Positions 1-8,033 of a stretch of 27,413 bases of DNA are shown here, piece after piece. The notes beneath the pieces were generated by a model. It did no database searches and was not told the DNA's origin. It worked only from the letters and a program-made list of their open reading frames with translations. The translations under genes were made by a program, and so were the position numbers. Numbering within the stretch: position 1 is the stretch's first letter; every line of letters starts with the position of its first letter. The stretch is from an uncultured Clostridia bacterium (GTDB taxonomy: Bacteria; Bacillota; Clostridia; TANB77; CAG-508), in assembly GCA_947599995.1 (NCBI GenBank), contig CANQFW010000010.1, positions 1 to 27,413 on the forward strand. The letters run 5' to 3'.

Positions 1-9
1 TTCTCCTTT
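1..9 (-). promoter_or_regulatory. Ribosome binding site of a gene beyond the left edge
   Basis: Read on the minus strand the last nine bases are AAAGGAGAA, a strong Shine-Dalgarno sequence. It lies downstream of a good minus-strand promoter (37-65), so a minus-strand gene should begin just outside the window. Its identity cannot be seen. Confidence 0.6.
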
Positions 10-36
10 CGTTTTACATAAAACTTTCTATTCCTT

Positions 37-65
37 ATTTTAACATATTTTTCTATTTTTTGCAA
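37..65 (-). promoter_or_regulatory. Sigma-A type promoter for the gene left of the window
   Basis: On the minus strand TTGCAA (60-65) is followed after exactly 17 bases by TAAAAT (37-42). A TG sits one base upstream of the -10, giving an extended -10. Transcription would start near position 30, leaving a short leader before the ribosome binding site at 1-9. A 10-bp inverted repeat (16-25 and 67-76) flanks this promoter on both sides. Confidence 0.6.
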
Positions 66-140
66 TAGTTTTATGTGAACTTCTTTTATATCTTATTATT
101 TTCAAAATTATTTAGCCTTAGTTAACGATTATATTATTTT

Positions 141-2159
141 TTAATTTACTATTTCCTCAAAATATTCTTCGATCTTAACCTTTAAATCCTCTTTAACTTC
201 TTCCATGCTCTTTCCTTCAATTTGAGCTCCAGCCAAAGTAATATGACCTCCACCGCCTAATTTTTCTAATATAACTTGTACATTTATATCGCCAATCGAA
301 CGGCCACTAATTGTAATTTGATTTCCATTATTTCCTAAAACAAATGATGCTGAAATATTCCCTATTGTTAACATCTCATCTGCTGATTTTGCACATATGA
401 CATTTGCGTCTTTATCTTCTTCACTATAGGTTGCAATTCCTATTGTATCATTAATTATTTCTGTATTCTTAATTATTTCTGTAATTTTATTATAGGTCTC
501 TAAATCACTTTGAAACCATTTTTTTACTTTTATAATATTAACTCCACTTTTTCTTAAATATGCCGCAGCCTCAAATGTTCTTACTCCTGTTTTAAATGTG
601 AAATTTTTCGTATCCATCATTATACCAGCATATAAGCATTCCGCTTCTATTGTAGAAAGTTTAATTTGTGTTTGAGTATACTGTAATAATTCAGTTACAA
701 GCTCTGCAGCTGATGATGCATATACTTCGTGGAATGTAAGAATACTCTTTTCTATGAAATCTGGACCTCTTCTATGGTGGTCAATTACTGCAATTTTATT
801 TGTCATATCTAATAAAGATGGATCTTCTACATAACTTGATTTATGCGTATCTACCACAATTAGTAATGTATCTGGTGTCATTATATTTTCTGCAACTTCC
901 TTATTTATAATTACATTTTTATACTCCATCTCTTCATCTAAGCATGCCTTAACTCCACCTAATGCCATTCCAGATGTATTTGCAACAATATATGCTTCTT
1001 TGCCAAGATTTTTCGCAAGTCTATACATACCAATAGCTGATCCGAGTGCATCTATATCTGGATTAACATGACCCATTATCATTACTTGTTTATTTTCTGA
1101 AATCAATTCTTCTAATGCATGTGCTACAATCCTGGCTTTTACTTTAGTTCTTTTTTCTACTTCTGTTGCACGTCCTCCAAAAAAATGATACTTTCCATTT
1201 TCTCTGATTGCTGCTTGATCTCCTCCTCTACCTAATACCACATCTATTGTAGCTTGTGCAGATTTATATTTTTCTTTATCTGTTTTTCCTTCATTTGATA
1301 TAGCAATGCTAAGTGTAATTTGATTGCTACCTTGCATGTTTATTTCTTTTACAGCATCTAATATACTAAATTTATCTTCCTTTATTTTTTCTAAGTATTT
1401 ATGTTCAAATATATAAATAAATCTATCTCTATCTGCTTTTACAATTACTCCTTCTGCATCGTTTGCCCACTCGTATATTGTCTTTTCTATTTCTGCAACA
1501 ACTTGTGGTCTTTGCTCGTTTTCTATTAATTGCATTGTTTCTTCATAGTTATCTACCATAATTATTCCAACACAACTTTTTGAATCTATATATTCTTTTT
1601 TTAATTTTATTTCTTCTGTCTCATCTATGAAATAGAGTATCATCATATATTTATCTGTCTTTTTTCTATCTGATGTACCAGACTTAACAAATTCACCTAA
1701 AATCTTATAGGTTTTATTTTCTATTTTTATATTGCTTACTATTGATTTATCTTTTTTGTCTTTTCTTTGTTGTATTTCTTTATTTATGTCAGATACTAAT
1801 TCGTTTACATAGTTATTTATGTTTATATTTGCAAATTCGGATACAAATTTTGTACTTTTCCATATAATATTTCCATCTGTCTCAACTATTATTAGCGGAA
1901 AAGGTGAATGTATTAAGCTATTTTTGGCAGCTGAATTTACGTTTAGAGTTAAATCTTGCAAGTGCTCAGATATTTCGCTTTTTCTTTTATTATTTGCAAA
2001 ATATGTATAACCTATAATTGCGACAAATGTTATAATTGAAGGTATTATCATTTTGTTATTGAAAATACATATTACTACTAATAAAATAAATATTATAAGT
2101 AAATATATTTTTGTCCTCGATACTAAGCTATCGAATAATTTTCTATTGCTATTTTGCAT
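141..2159 (-). CDS. gdpP: Cyclic-di-AMP phosphodiesterase GdpP (DHH-DHHA1 family)
   Basis: Membrane-bound enzyme that hydrolyses c-di-AMP to pApA and so sets the level of this second messenger, which controls potassium uptake, osmolyte balance and wall stress. The 672 residues show two N-terminal membrane segments (about 19-34 and 38-54), a PAS-like region (about 84-190) and a degenerate GGDEF domain (about 195-325) without an intact GGDEF signature. The DHH domain has GHVNPDID at 363-370 and DHH at 460-462, and the DHHA1 domain has GGGGH at 635-639. Length and order match the GdpP/YybT family. The ATG at 2159 is preceded by AGAGGAGAG. It is monocistronic as far as visible: it has its own promoter (2191-2219), and the next minus-strand gene beyond the left edge has another. 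The function is well supported; the regulatory ligand of the PAS region is not visible. Confidence 0.95.
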   Translation of the reverse strand: MQNSNRKLFDSLVSRTKIYLLIIFILLVVICIFNNKMIIPSIITFVAIIGYTYFANNKRKSEISEHLQDLTLNVNSAAKNSLIHSPFPLIIVETDGNIIWKSTKFVSEFANININNYVNELVSDINKEIQQRKDKKDKSIVSNIKIENKTYKILGEFVKSGTSDRKKTDKYMMILYFIDETEEIKLKKEYIDSKSCVGIIMVDNYEETMQLIENEQRPQVVAEIEKTIYEWANDAEGVIVKADRDRFIYIFEHKYLEKIKEDKFSILDAVKEINMQGSNQITLSIAISNEGKTDKEKYKSAQATIDVVLGRGGDQAAIRENGKYHFFGGRATEVEKRTKVKARIVAHALEELISENKQVMIMGHVNPDIDALGSAIGMYRLAKNLGKEAYIVANTSGMALGGVKACLDEEMEYKNVIINKEVAENIMTPDTLLIVVDTHKSSYVEDPSLLDMTNKIAVIDHHRRGPDFIEKSILTFHEVYASSAAELVTELLQYTQTQIKLSTIEAECLYAGIMMDTKNFTFKTGVRTFEAAAYLRKSGVNIIKVKKWFQSDLETYNKITEIIKNTEIINDTIGIATYSEEDKDANVICAKSADEMLTIGNISASFVLGNNGNQITISGRSIGDINVQVILEKLGGGGHITLAGAQIEGKSMEEVKEDLKVKIEEYFEEIVN

Positions 2160-2190
2160 TAAATCTCTCCTCTTTGTTTTATACTTTTAT

Positions 2191-2219
2191 ATTTTACTGC
2201 TAAATTTGGTTTTTGTCAA
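2191..2219 (-). promoter_or_regulatory. Promoter of gdpP
   Basis: Minus strand TTGACA (2214-2219), 17-base spacer, TAAAAT (2191-2196). This is a perfect -35 and a near-consensus -10, about 30 bases before the gdpP start codon. Confidence 0.75.
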
Positions 2220-2383
2220 ATTTGATATTTTCACTTTTATTTTTTACTATAAAATCCTTAAATTATTTGAAAAAAACGGACTAACAAATTTTACAAAGTA
2301 TTGCTTTTAGAATTTGTTACATTGGCATATTTCTCCTCTACGTCAAGTGTATCGTTTTTAACGCTGACTTTTCCAGAGCATGA

Positions 2384-2444
2384 AAAATAAAAAGCTCTTG
2401 ATGTAAACATGCGTTAAAAGCAGTTTCAAAGAGCTTTTTATTTT
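2384..2444 (-). terminator. Intrinsic terminator of adhE
   Basis: Two perfectly complementary 16-base arms (2384-2399 and 2429-2444) enclose a loop of about 29 bases just after the adhE stop codon. On the minus strand the second arm ends in a T-rich stretch. The core stem is AAGAGCTTTTTATTTT. The large loop is unusual, but the perfect arms support a terminator. Confidence 0.8.
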
Positions 2445-2445
2445 A

Positions 2446-5058
2446 TTATTTTTTTGAGTCATTTCCATAGTAGCTATTGACCAAAATCTCCTTTAGTTCT
2501 GAAACCAAAGGAAGTCTAGGATTAGCAGTAGTACATTGATCTTCAAATGCTCTATCAGCTAGTAACTCAACTTTATCCATAAAATCTGACTCATCTATCC
2601 CCAATTCTTTAAAAGACTGTGGAATATTTAATAATTTATTTAATTCTTTAACTTTATTGATTAATGAATTTACACCTTCTTCCACCGTGTCTGCTTTTAA
2701 ACCTACTTTTCTTGCCATATTAGCGTATTTTTTATCTGCAATAAAATATTCATATTTCGGAAAAGATACAAATTTTGTTGGAAGGCTAGAATTATATCTA
2801 ATGACATATGGTAGTAAAATGGCATTAATTCTTCCATGTGGTAAATGAAATTCTGCACCTATTTTGTGTGCAAGTGAATGACCTACTCCTAAAAATGCAT
2901 TAGTAAAGGACATTCCTGCAATAGTACTTGCATTATGCATTTTTTCTCTTGCTAATTTGTCGTTTGCTCCATCTTTAAAAGCTCTTGGTAAATATTCAAA
3001 AACAAGTTCGACCGCTTTTTCAGATAATCCATCTGTATAATCTGAAGCCATATTAGAAACATATGCTTCTAATGCATGTGTTAATACATCCATTCCTGTA
3101 TCTGCTGTCACTGTTTTTGGAAGTGATAGTACTAAATCTGGATCGATAATTGCAACATCTGGTGTTAGTTCGTAATCTGCTAAAGGATACTTTTTATTAT
3201 TAACTTTATCTGTAAGCACGGAAAAAGACGTAACTTCTGAACCTGTTCCTGAAGTCGTTGGAATTGCAACCATTTTTGCTTTTTCTCCTAGCTTTGGAAA
3301 TTTGTAGGTACGTTTTCTTATATCCATAAATTTTAGTTTAAGTCCTTCTGGATCTGCATCAGGATGTTCATAAAATAGCCACATTCCTTTTGCTGCATCA
3401 ATTGGGCTTCCTCCTCCTAATGCTATAATAACATCAGGTTTAAAATTTCTCATTAGCTCTAGACCTTTATTTACAGTTTCAAATGAAGGGTCTGATTCTA
3501 CATCGCTAAATATTTCGCAGTGTACATGATTTTCTCTTTTTCTTAAATGGTATAAAATTCTATCTACATATCCTAATTTGACCATTCCAGGGTCTGTCAC
3601 AATAAAGGCTCGTTCGATATCTGGCATTTTTTCAAGATATTGTATTGAACCTGCCTCAAAGTATATCTTTTCTGGCACTTTAAACCATTGCATATTTACT
3701 CTCCTCCTTGCAACTCTTTTTATATTTATAAGATTTACAGATGATACATTTGCAGTTGTTGAATTTCCTCCAAATGAACCACATCCTAGTGTAAGTGATG
3801 GCATATTTGTATTATATATATCACCAATTGCTCCATGAGTTGAAGGTGAGTTTACTATTATTCTTCCTGCTTTCATCTTTTTAGAAAATTCTAATATTTT
3901 ATCTCTATTCTCGGAATGAATAACTGCAGAGTGCCCAAGTCCTCCAAATTCTATTAATTTTTCCGCTTTATCTAATGCCTCATCAAAATTATTTACGATA
4001 TAATATGTTAAAACCGGACTTAATTTCTCTTTAGAAAATGGAAATTTATCTCCAATTCCTTCTTCATATACAACTATTACTTTTGTATTTTTTGGTACCT
4101 CAAAACCTGCATCCTTTGCTATTTTTTCGGGACTTTGACCAGGAATATGGGATTTTATTTTGTATCCATATTCTTCAGTATAATCAAACATTGCTGACTT
4201 TAATTTTTCTTTTTCCTCATCATTTGTAAAATAGCAGCCTGCATTTCTCATTAATTCTTCAAATTCTTTATAAATATCTTTTTCAACTATAACTGCCTGC
4301 TCAGATGCGCAAATCATTCCATTATCAAAGGATTTTGACATTACTAAATCATTTACAGACGTTTTAAGTTTAGCTGTTTTTTCTATAATGCAAGGTACAT
4401 TTCCGGGTCCTACACCAAGTGCAGGTTTTCCAGATGAATACGCATTTTTAACTAAGCCTGTTCCTCCTGTCGCTAATATCAGGTTTACTCCTGGATGATG
4501 CATTAGCATGCTAGTAGCCGTTATTGAAGGCTCTTCAATCCATAAAATGCAATTTTCTGGTGCTCCTGCTTTTATTGCAGCTTCTTTTAAAATTTGAGCA
4601 GCTTTTACTGAACATTTCTGCGCTGATGGATGAAATCCAAAAATTATTACATTTCTTGTTTTTGCTGCAATTATTGACTTAAACATTGTAGTTGATGTTG
4701 GATTTGTAACTGGTGTTACTCCAGCAATTATTCCAACTGGCTCTGCAATTTCTACATAATCATCTTCATCATTTTCATTTATTATTCCTACAGTTTTTTC
4801 ATATTTTATACTATGGTATATATATTCTGTGGCAAACATGTTCTTTGTTATTTTGTCTTCATAAATTCCTCTTCCTGTTTCTTCGATTGCCATTTTCGCA
4901 AGCTCCATATGATGTTCCAGTCCTGCCATTGACATTGCTTTTGTTATCTTGTCCACTTTTTTTTGGTCTAGCTTTAAGTATTCTTCAGATGCTTTTTTGG
5001 CTTTTTCTACTAAAGTATCTATCATTTGTTTAATTTTCTCATCTTTATTTTCTTCCAT
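2446..5058 (-). CDS. adhE: Bifunctional acetaldehyde-CoA / alcohol dehydrogenase
   Basis: Converts acetyl-CoA to acetaldehyde and then ethanol, reoxidising two NADH, as a fermentative redox valve. The 870 residues are a fusion, as in the AdhE family. The N-terminal aldehyde dehydrogenase domain (about 1-440) has catalytic Cys250 in GMICASEQ. The C-terminal iron-dependent alcohol dehydrogenase (about 455-870) has GGGSPIDAAK and the His-rich metal site in GHSLAHKIGAEFHLPHG. Family members usually form spirosomes; that cannot be judged here. The ATG at 5058 follows AGGAGGTAACA, a near-perfect ribosome binding site. Its own terminator lies immediately downstream and the upstream neighbour is divergent, so it is a single-gene unit. 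No clear Rex operator or strong promoter could be picked out in the 228 bases upstream, although redox control is usual for this gene. Confidence 0.97.
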   Translation of the reverse strand: MEENKDEKIKQMIDTLVEKAKKASEEYLKLDQKKVDKITKAMSMAGLEHHMELAKMAIEETGRGIYEDKITKNMFATEYIYHSIKYEKTVGIINENDEDDYVEIAEPVGIIAGVTPVTNPTSTTMFKSIIAAKTRNVIIFGFHPSAQKCSVKAAQILKEAAIKAGAPENCILWIEEPSITATSMLMHHPGVNLILATGGTGLVKNAYSSGKPALGVGPGNVPCIIEKTAKLKTSVNDLVMSKSFDNGMICASEQAVIVEKDIYKEFEELMRNAGCYFTNDEEKEKLKSAMFDYTEEYGYKIKSHIPGQSPEKIAKDAGFEVPKNTKVIVVYEEGIGDKFPFSKEKLSPVLTYYIVNNFDEALDKAEKLIEFGGLGHSAVIHSENRDKILEFSKKMKAGRIIVNSPSTHGAIGDIYNTNMPSLTLGCGSFGGNSTTANVSSVNLINIKRVARRRVNMQWFKVPEKIYFEAGSIQYLEKMPDIERAFIVTDPGMVKLGYVDRILYHLRKRENHVHCEIFSDVESDPSFETVNKGLELMRNFKPDVIIALGGGSPIDAAKGMWLFYEHPDADPEGLKLKFMDIRKRTYKFPKLGEKAKMVAIPTTSGTGSEVTSFSVLTDKVNNKKYPLADYELTPDVAIIDPDLVLSLPKTVTADTGMDVLTHALEAYVSNMASDYTDGLSEKAVELVFEYLPRAFKDGANDKLAREKMHNASTIAGMSFTNAFLGVGHSLAHKIGAEFHLPHGRINAILLPYVIRYNSSLPTKFVSFPKYEYFIADKKYANMARKVGLKADTVEEGVNSLINKVKELNKLLNIPQSFKELGIDESDFMDKVELLADRAFEDQCTTANPRLPLVSELKEILVNSYYGNDSKK

Positions 5059-5176
5059 TTGTTACCTCCTGGAATTAGTTTGTGCATTTTTTTTAAATAT
5101 TATTACAGGAGAATAGTTTATATTAAAATTTAAGTGTTTTAATTAGCCCTTATCTCAACATTTATTAACATAACTA

Positions 5177-5205
5177 TTGAATTTGCAAAATTTATATGTT
5201 ATAAT
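5177..5205 (+). promoter_or_regulatory. Promoter of the PhoH-family gene
   Basis: TTGAAT (5177-5182), 17-base spacer, TATAAT (5200-5205), with TG one base upstream of the -10 (extended -10). The predicted transcript begins near 5212. It starts almost directly with a hairpin in which two AAGCTT hexamers (5217-5222 and 5255-5260) and inner segments GATT.ACTT / AAGT.AATC pair, ending about 12 bases before the AAGGAGGG ribosome binding site. Confidence 0.75.
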
Positions 5206-5286
5206 GTTGTTACATAAAGCTTTTTGGATTAACTTGTCTTTTTAAGTCAATCTTAAGCTTAAAAAATAATATAAGGAGGGTCTTTT

Positions 5287-6666
5287 ATGACCAAGACATT
5301 TGTACTTCGACCCCATGCTTTACTTTCATCAAGCACATCTACATTAAAATTTGGCTCTGACAATATTATTGTTATTCCGATGCCTGTGCTTAATGAAGTT
5401 TATCAAATGAAACACTTATCGATCGAAAAGGAGAAAATACGCAGAGAAATTTTCGAGTATTTAAGAAAATTCAATTTTGATGAACTTACATCTAGCGGTG
5501 TTAAGCAGAACAATGGAAGTATTCTTAAAATTGTTAAAAACTTTAGGGATGAGTCCATTAGTATATGGGAACAAGATTCATTTCTTTCAGATTTTGAGAA
5601 AAGGACACTTAAGGTTTGTATAGGAATGAAAAAAGCAGGAGCACATGTAATACTAGTTACTAATAATCCAATACTTCAAATGATTGCAGAAGATACCGCA
5701 ATTGGCATAAAAGCTGAAAACTTTAAGGATGAGACTTTCCCACGGCTTGAAGACCAATATACTGGAAGGATATGTATCAACGTAACTAAGGACATCATTG
5801 ACTCTTTTTACAAAAATAATGGATGCTTCATTCAAGACATTCCAGGCTTTGAAAATTATGATTATTATGAAAATCAGTATGTTATATTGTGTTACAATAA
5901 TTATAACATTGATGGTACAATTTCTCCCATTAAAGCTTATGGTAAAATTGTAAAAAATCAAATAGTTCGTATTTCAGTTACAAGAAAGCCATATGAAATA
6001 TCTGCCTTAAATGATGGTCAACGTCTTTTAATAGCTTCATTATATGATGATGCTCCACTTACTGTTGTAAAAGGCAACGCTGGAACAGGAAAAACTCTTT
6101 GCTCTCTTGCTGTTGCACTTGACGAATTGCAAAAAGGAAAATATGATAGAATCTTAGTGACAAGAAAGGCTGATTTTTCTAAGATAGGATTTCTCCCCGG
6201 TGAACTTGAAAACAAGATGAGTCCTTATCTTGCTGGAATTAAGGATAATTTAAATATTCTTATAAACGGCGTAAAAAAACAAACGACCTCTGAAAAAAGG
6301 AACTTTGCTAGAAAACCTAATTACGAGGATGGTCAATTTTATTTTGATCAAGGCAGCATTCAAATTCAAGCAATCGAACTACTTAGAGGTAGATCAATTG
6401 TAAATACCTTATTTATCATTGACGAAACACAAAACATCGAACCAGAACTTATTAAAACAATTATAACTCGTGCAGGTAAAGGATCCAAGTTTGTATTTTT
6501 GGGAGACCCTACTCAGATTGATAATCCTCTGCTGACCGAAAGGTATAACGGTCTTGTTTATTTGAGTGAAAAAATGAAAGGTGCAATTTACTGTACCCAG
6601 ATAAGTCTTATGGATGATGAATCTGTTAGAAGCGATTTGGCTAAATACGCAGCTAAACATTTCTAA
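5287..6666 (+). CDS. PhoH-family ATPase with degenerate N-terminal PIN domain
   Basis: PIN-PhoH (PhoH2/YlaK-like) architecture of 459 residues. Family members are thought to couple an RNA helicase-like ATPase to a PIN ribonuclease. The C-terminal PhoH ATPase is intact: Walker A GNAGTGKT at 263-270, Walker B FIIDET with D379/E380, and a following LGDPTQID motif. The N-terminal 150 residues have the PIN fold pattern (FVL..ALL, IVIP.PVLNEV, VILVTNNP), but acidic residues expected at the nuclease centre are replaced: the usual VLDTN reads VLRPH, and the late Asp is Asn in VTNNP. It may therefore bind RNA without cutting. The start at 5287 follows AAGGAGGG at 5273-5280. It is a single gene with its own promoter and terminator, on the strand opposite its neighbours. 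The family assignment is firm; the loss of nuclease activity is inferred. Confidence 0.9.
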   Translation: MTKTFVLRPHALLSSSTSTLKFGSDNIIVIPMPVLNEVYQMKHLSIEKEKIRREIFEYLRKFNFDELTSSGVKQNNGSILKIVKNFRDESISIWEQDSFLSDFEKRTLKVCIGMKKAGAHVILVTNNPILQMIAEDTAIGIKAENFKDETFPRLEDQYTGRICINVTKDIIDSFYKNNGCFIQDIPGFENYDYYENQYVILCYNNYNIDGTISPIKAYGKIVKNQIVRISVTRKPYEISALNDGQRLLIASLYDDAPLTVVKGNAGTGKTLCSLAVALDELQKGKYDRILVTRKADFSKIGFLPGELENKMSPYLAGIKDNLNILINGVKKQTTSEKRNFARKPNYEDGQFYFDQGSIQIQAIELLRGRSIVNTLFIIDETQNIEPELIKTIITRAGKGSKFVFLGDPTQIDNPLLTERYNGLVYLSEKMKGAIYCTQISLMDDESVRSDLAKYAAKHF

Positions 6667-6700
6667 TTTCAAAAATTATTTTTTAAGCACATTTTTAAAG

Positions 6701-6722
6701 CCCTATAGCCAACGCTATAGGG
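6701..6722. terminator. Hairpin terminator between phoH-like gene and obgE
   Basis: A perfect 9-bp stem CCCTATAGC / GCTATAGGG with a CAAC tetraloop is followed by TTTT on the plus strand and preceded by AAA. It ends the plus-strand PhoH gene and, lying just after the obgE stop codon (6731), may also serve the convergent minus-strand operon. Confidence 0.8.
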
Positions 6723-6730
6723 TTTTAACT

Positions 6731-8005
6731 TTATTCATACCACTCAAACTCATAACTGTCTATTTTAACAATATCGCCTTCTTTAACTCCCATACTTTTA
6801 AGTTTTTTATTAAGGCCTATATTTTCTAAGCATTTATGGAAATAATACATAGATTCGTTATCATCTATATTTATTCTTCCAATTATTCGTTCTATTGCCT
6901 TTCCTGTAACTTCATATCCATCTTTTGTTTTACTTACTTCATATTCATCTTTTTTATCTTCTAACTCATATATAACTCTTTCTTCTTTTTCGTATAGTTC
7001 CTCTTTTGGCAAGGTTTTTAATATATCTGTTACATATTTTAAAAGTCTATCTACTCCTTCTCCTGTAACACTTGAAATTTTAAATATTTCTATATTATTT
7101 TCTTTAGCAAACTTTTCTAATTCATTATATAACGTTTCATCTTGAATAATATCTGCCTTGCTTGCAACAATTATTTGTTTTCTTGTTGCAAGTTTTTCAC
7201 TATATTTTTTTAATTCTTTATTTATTGTATTAAAATCATCAATTGGATTTCTTCCATCTATTCCAGATACATCTATTACATGAAGCAATAACCTTGTCCT
7301 TTCTACATGTCTTAAAAATTGTAATCCAAGACCAACTCCTTGACTTGCTCCCTCTATTATTCCAGGAATATCTGCTATAACAAAGCTTTCCCCTTCTTTC
7401 GATTTTACCACTCCTAGGTTCGGTTCTAAGGTCGTAAATTCATAATTAGCAATTTTAGGTTTGGCATCTGTTACGGTACTTAAAAATGTTGACTTTCCAA
7501 CATTAGGGAATCCTAATAGTCCAACATCAGCAAGGAGTTTTAATTCTAGTATTATTTCTTTTTCTTCGCCTTTTTCTCCATCTTGTGAGAATCTTGGAGC
7601 TTGCCTTGTTGCTGTTGCAAAGTGTGAATTTCCTTTTCCTCCACGTCCTCCTTTTAGAACTAACTCTACTTGGTTTGGTTTAGAAAGGTCAGCAACTATT
7701 TTTCCTGTTTGTGCATCTTTTATTATTGTTCCTATTGGTACACCAATATAGATGTCTTCTCCATATTTTCCATTGCATCTTGCTCCACTTCCATTTTCTC
7801 CATTTTTTGCTTTATATCTTTTATTGTATCTAAAGTCAATTAGAGTATTCTTGTCTTTGTCTACCTTAAAATAGATATCTCCTCCTTTTCCTCCGTCTCC
7901 TCCGTCTGGCCCTCCTGCTGCTACATATTTTTCTCTTCTGAATGATATGGCTCCATTTCCGCCATCTCCTGATTTTATTATTATTTTTGTATAATCTGTA
8001 AACAT
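6731..8005 (-). CDS. obgE: GTPase Obg
   Basis: Essential ribosome-associated GTPase acting in late 50S assembly and stress signalling. The 424 residues show the glycine-rich Obg fold (1 to about 158), the G domain with GFPNVGKS (165-172), DIPGIIEGA (G3) and SSVTGEG (G5), and an OCT domain (about 350-424) ending in the typical FEW.E. The G4 motif reads SKAD where NKxD is the rule; this keeps the Lys and Asp but not the Asn. The start at 8005 follows AAAGGAGA. It lies 28 bases after dnaB and is probably the last gene of the rplI-dnaB-obgE unit. Confidence 0.96.
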   Translation of the reverse strand: MFTDYTKIIIKSGDGGNGAISFRREKYVAAGGPDGGDGGKGGDIYFKVDKDKNTLIDFRYNKRYKAKNGENGSGARCNGKYGEDIYIGVPIGTIIKDAQTGKIVADLSKPNQVELVLKGGRGGKGNSHFATATRQAPRFSQDGEKGEEKEIILELKLLADVGLLGFPNVGKSTFLSTVTDAKPKIANYEFTTLEPNLGVVKSKEGESFVIADIPGIIEGASQGVGLGLQFLRHVERTRLLLHVIDVSGIDGRNPIDDFNTINKELKKYSEKLATRKQIIVASKADIIQDETLYNELEKFAKENNIEIFKISSVTGEGVDRLLKYVTDILKTLPKEELYEKEERVIYELEDKKDEYEVSKTKDGYEVTGKAIERIIGRINIDDNESMYYFHKCLENIGLNKKLKSMGVKEGDIVKIDSYEFEWYE

Positions 8006-8033
8006 TTTAGTCTCCTTTTTAGTATATAATTAG

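Noticed and set aside
4713..5033. 106-codon Leu/Phe-rich plus-strand frame opposite adhE
   Set aside because: Reverse-strand artefact of the AdhE coding sequence.
5059..5286. Search for a Rex operator and a strong adhE promoter
   Set aside because: Fragments such as TATTAACATAACTA and TGTTATAATGTTGTTACA were seen, but none has the TTGTTA-TAACAA arrangement, and no minus-strand -35/-10 pair is convincing.
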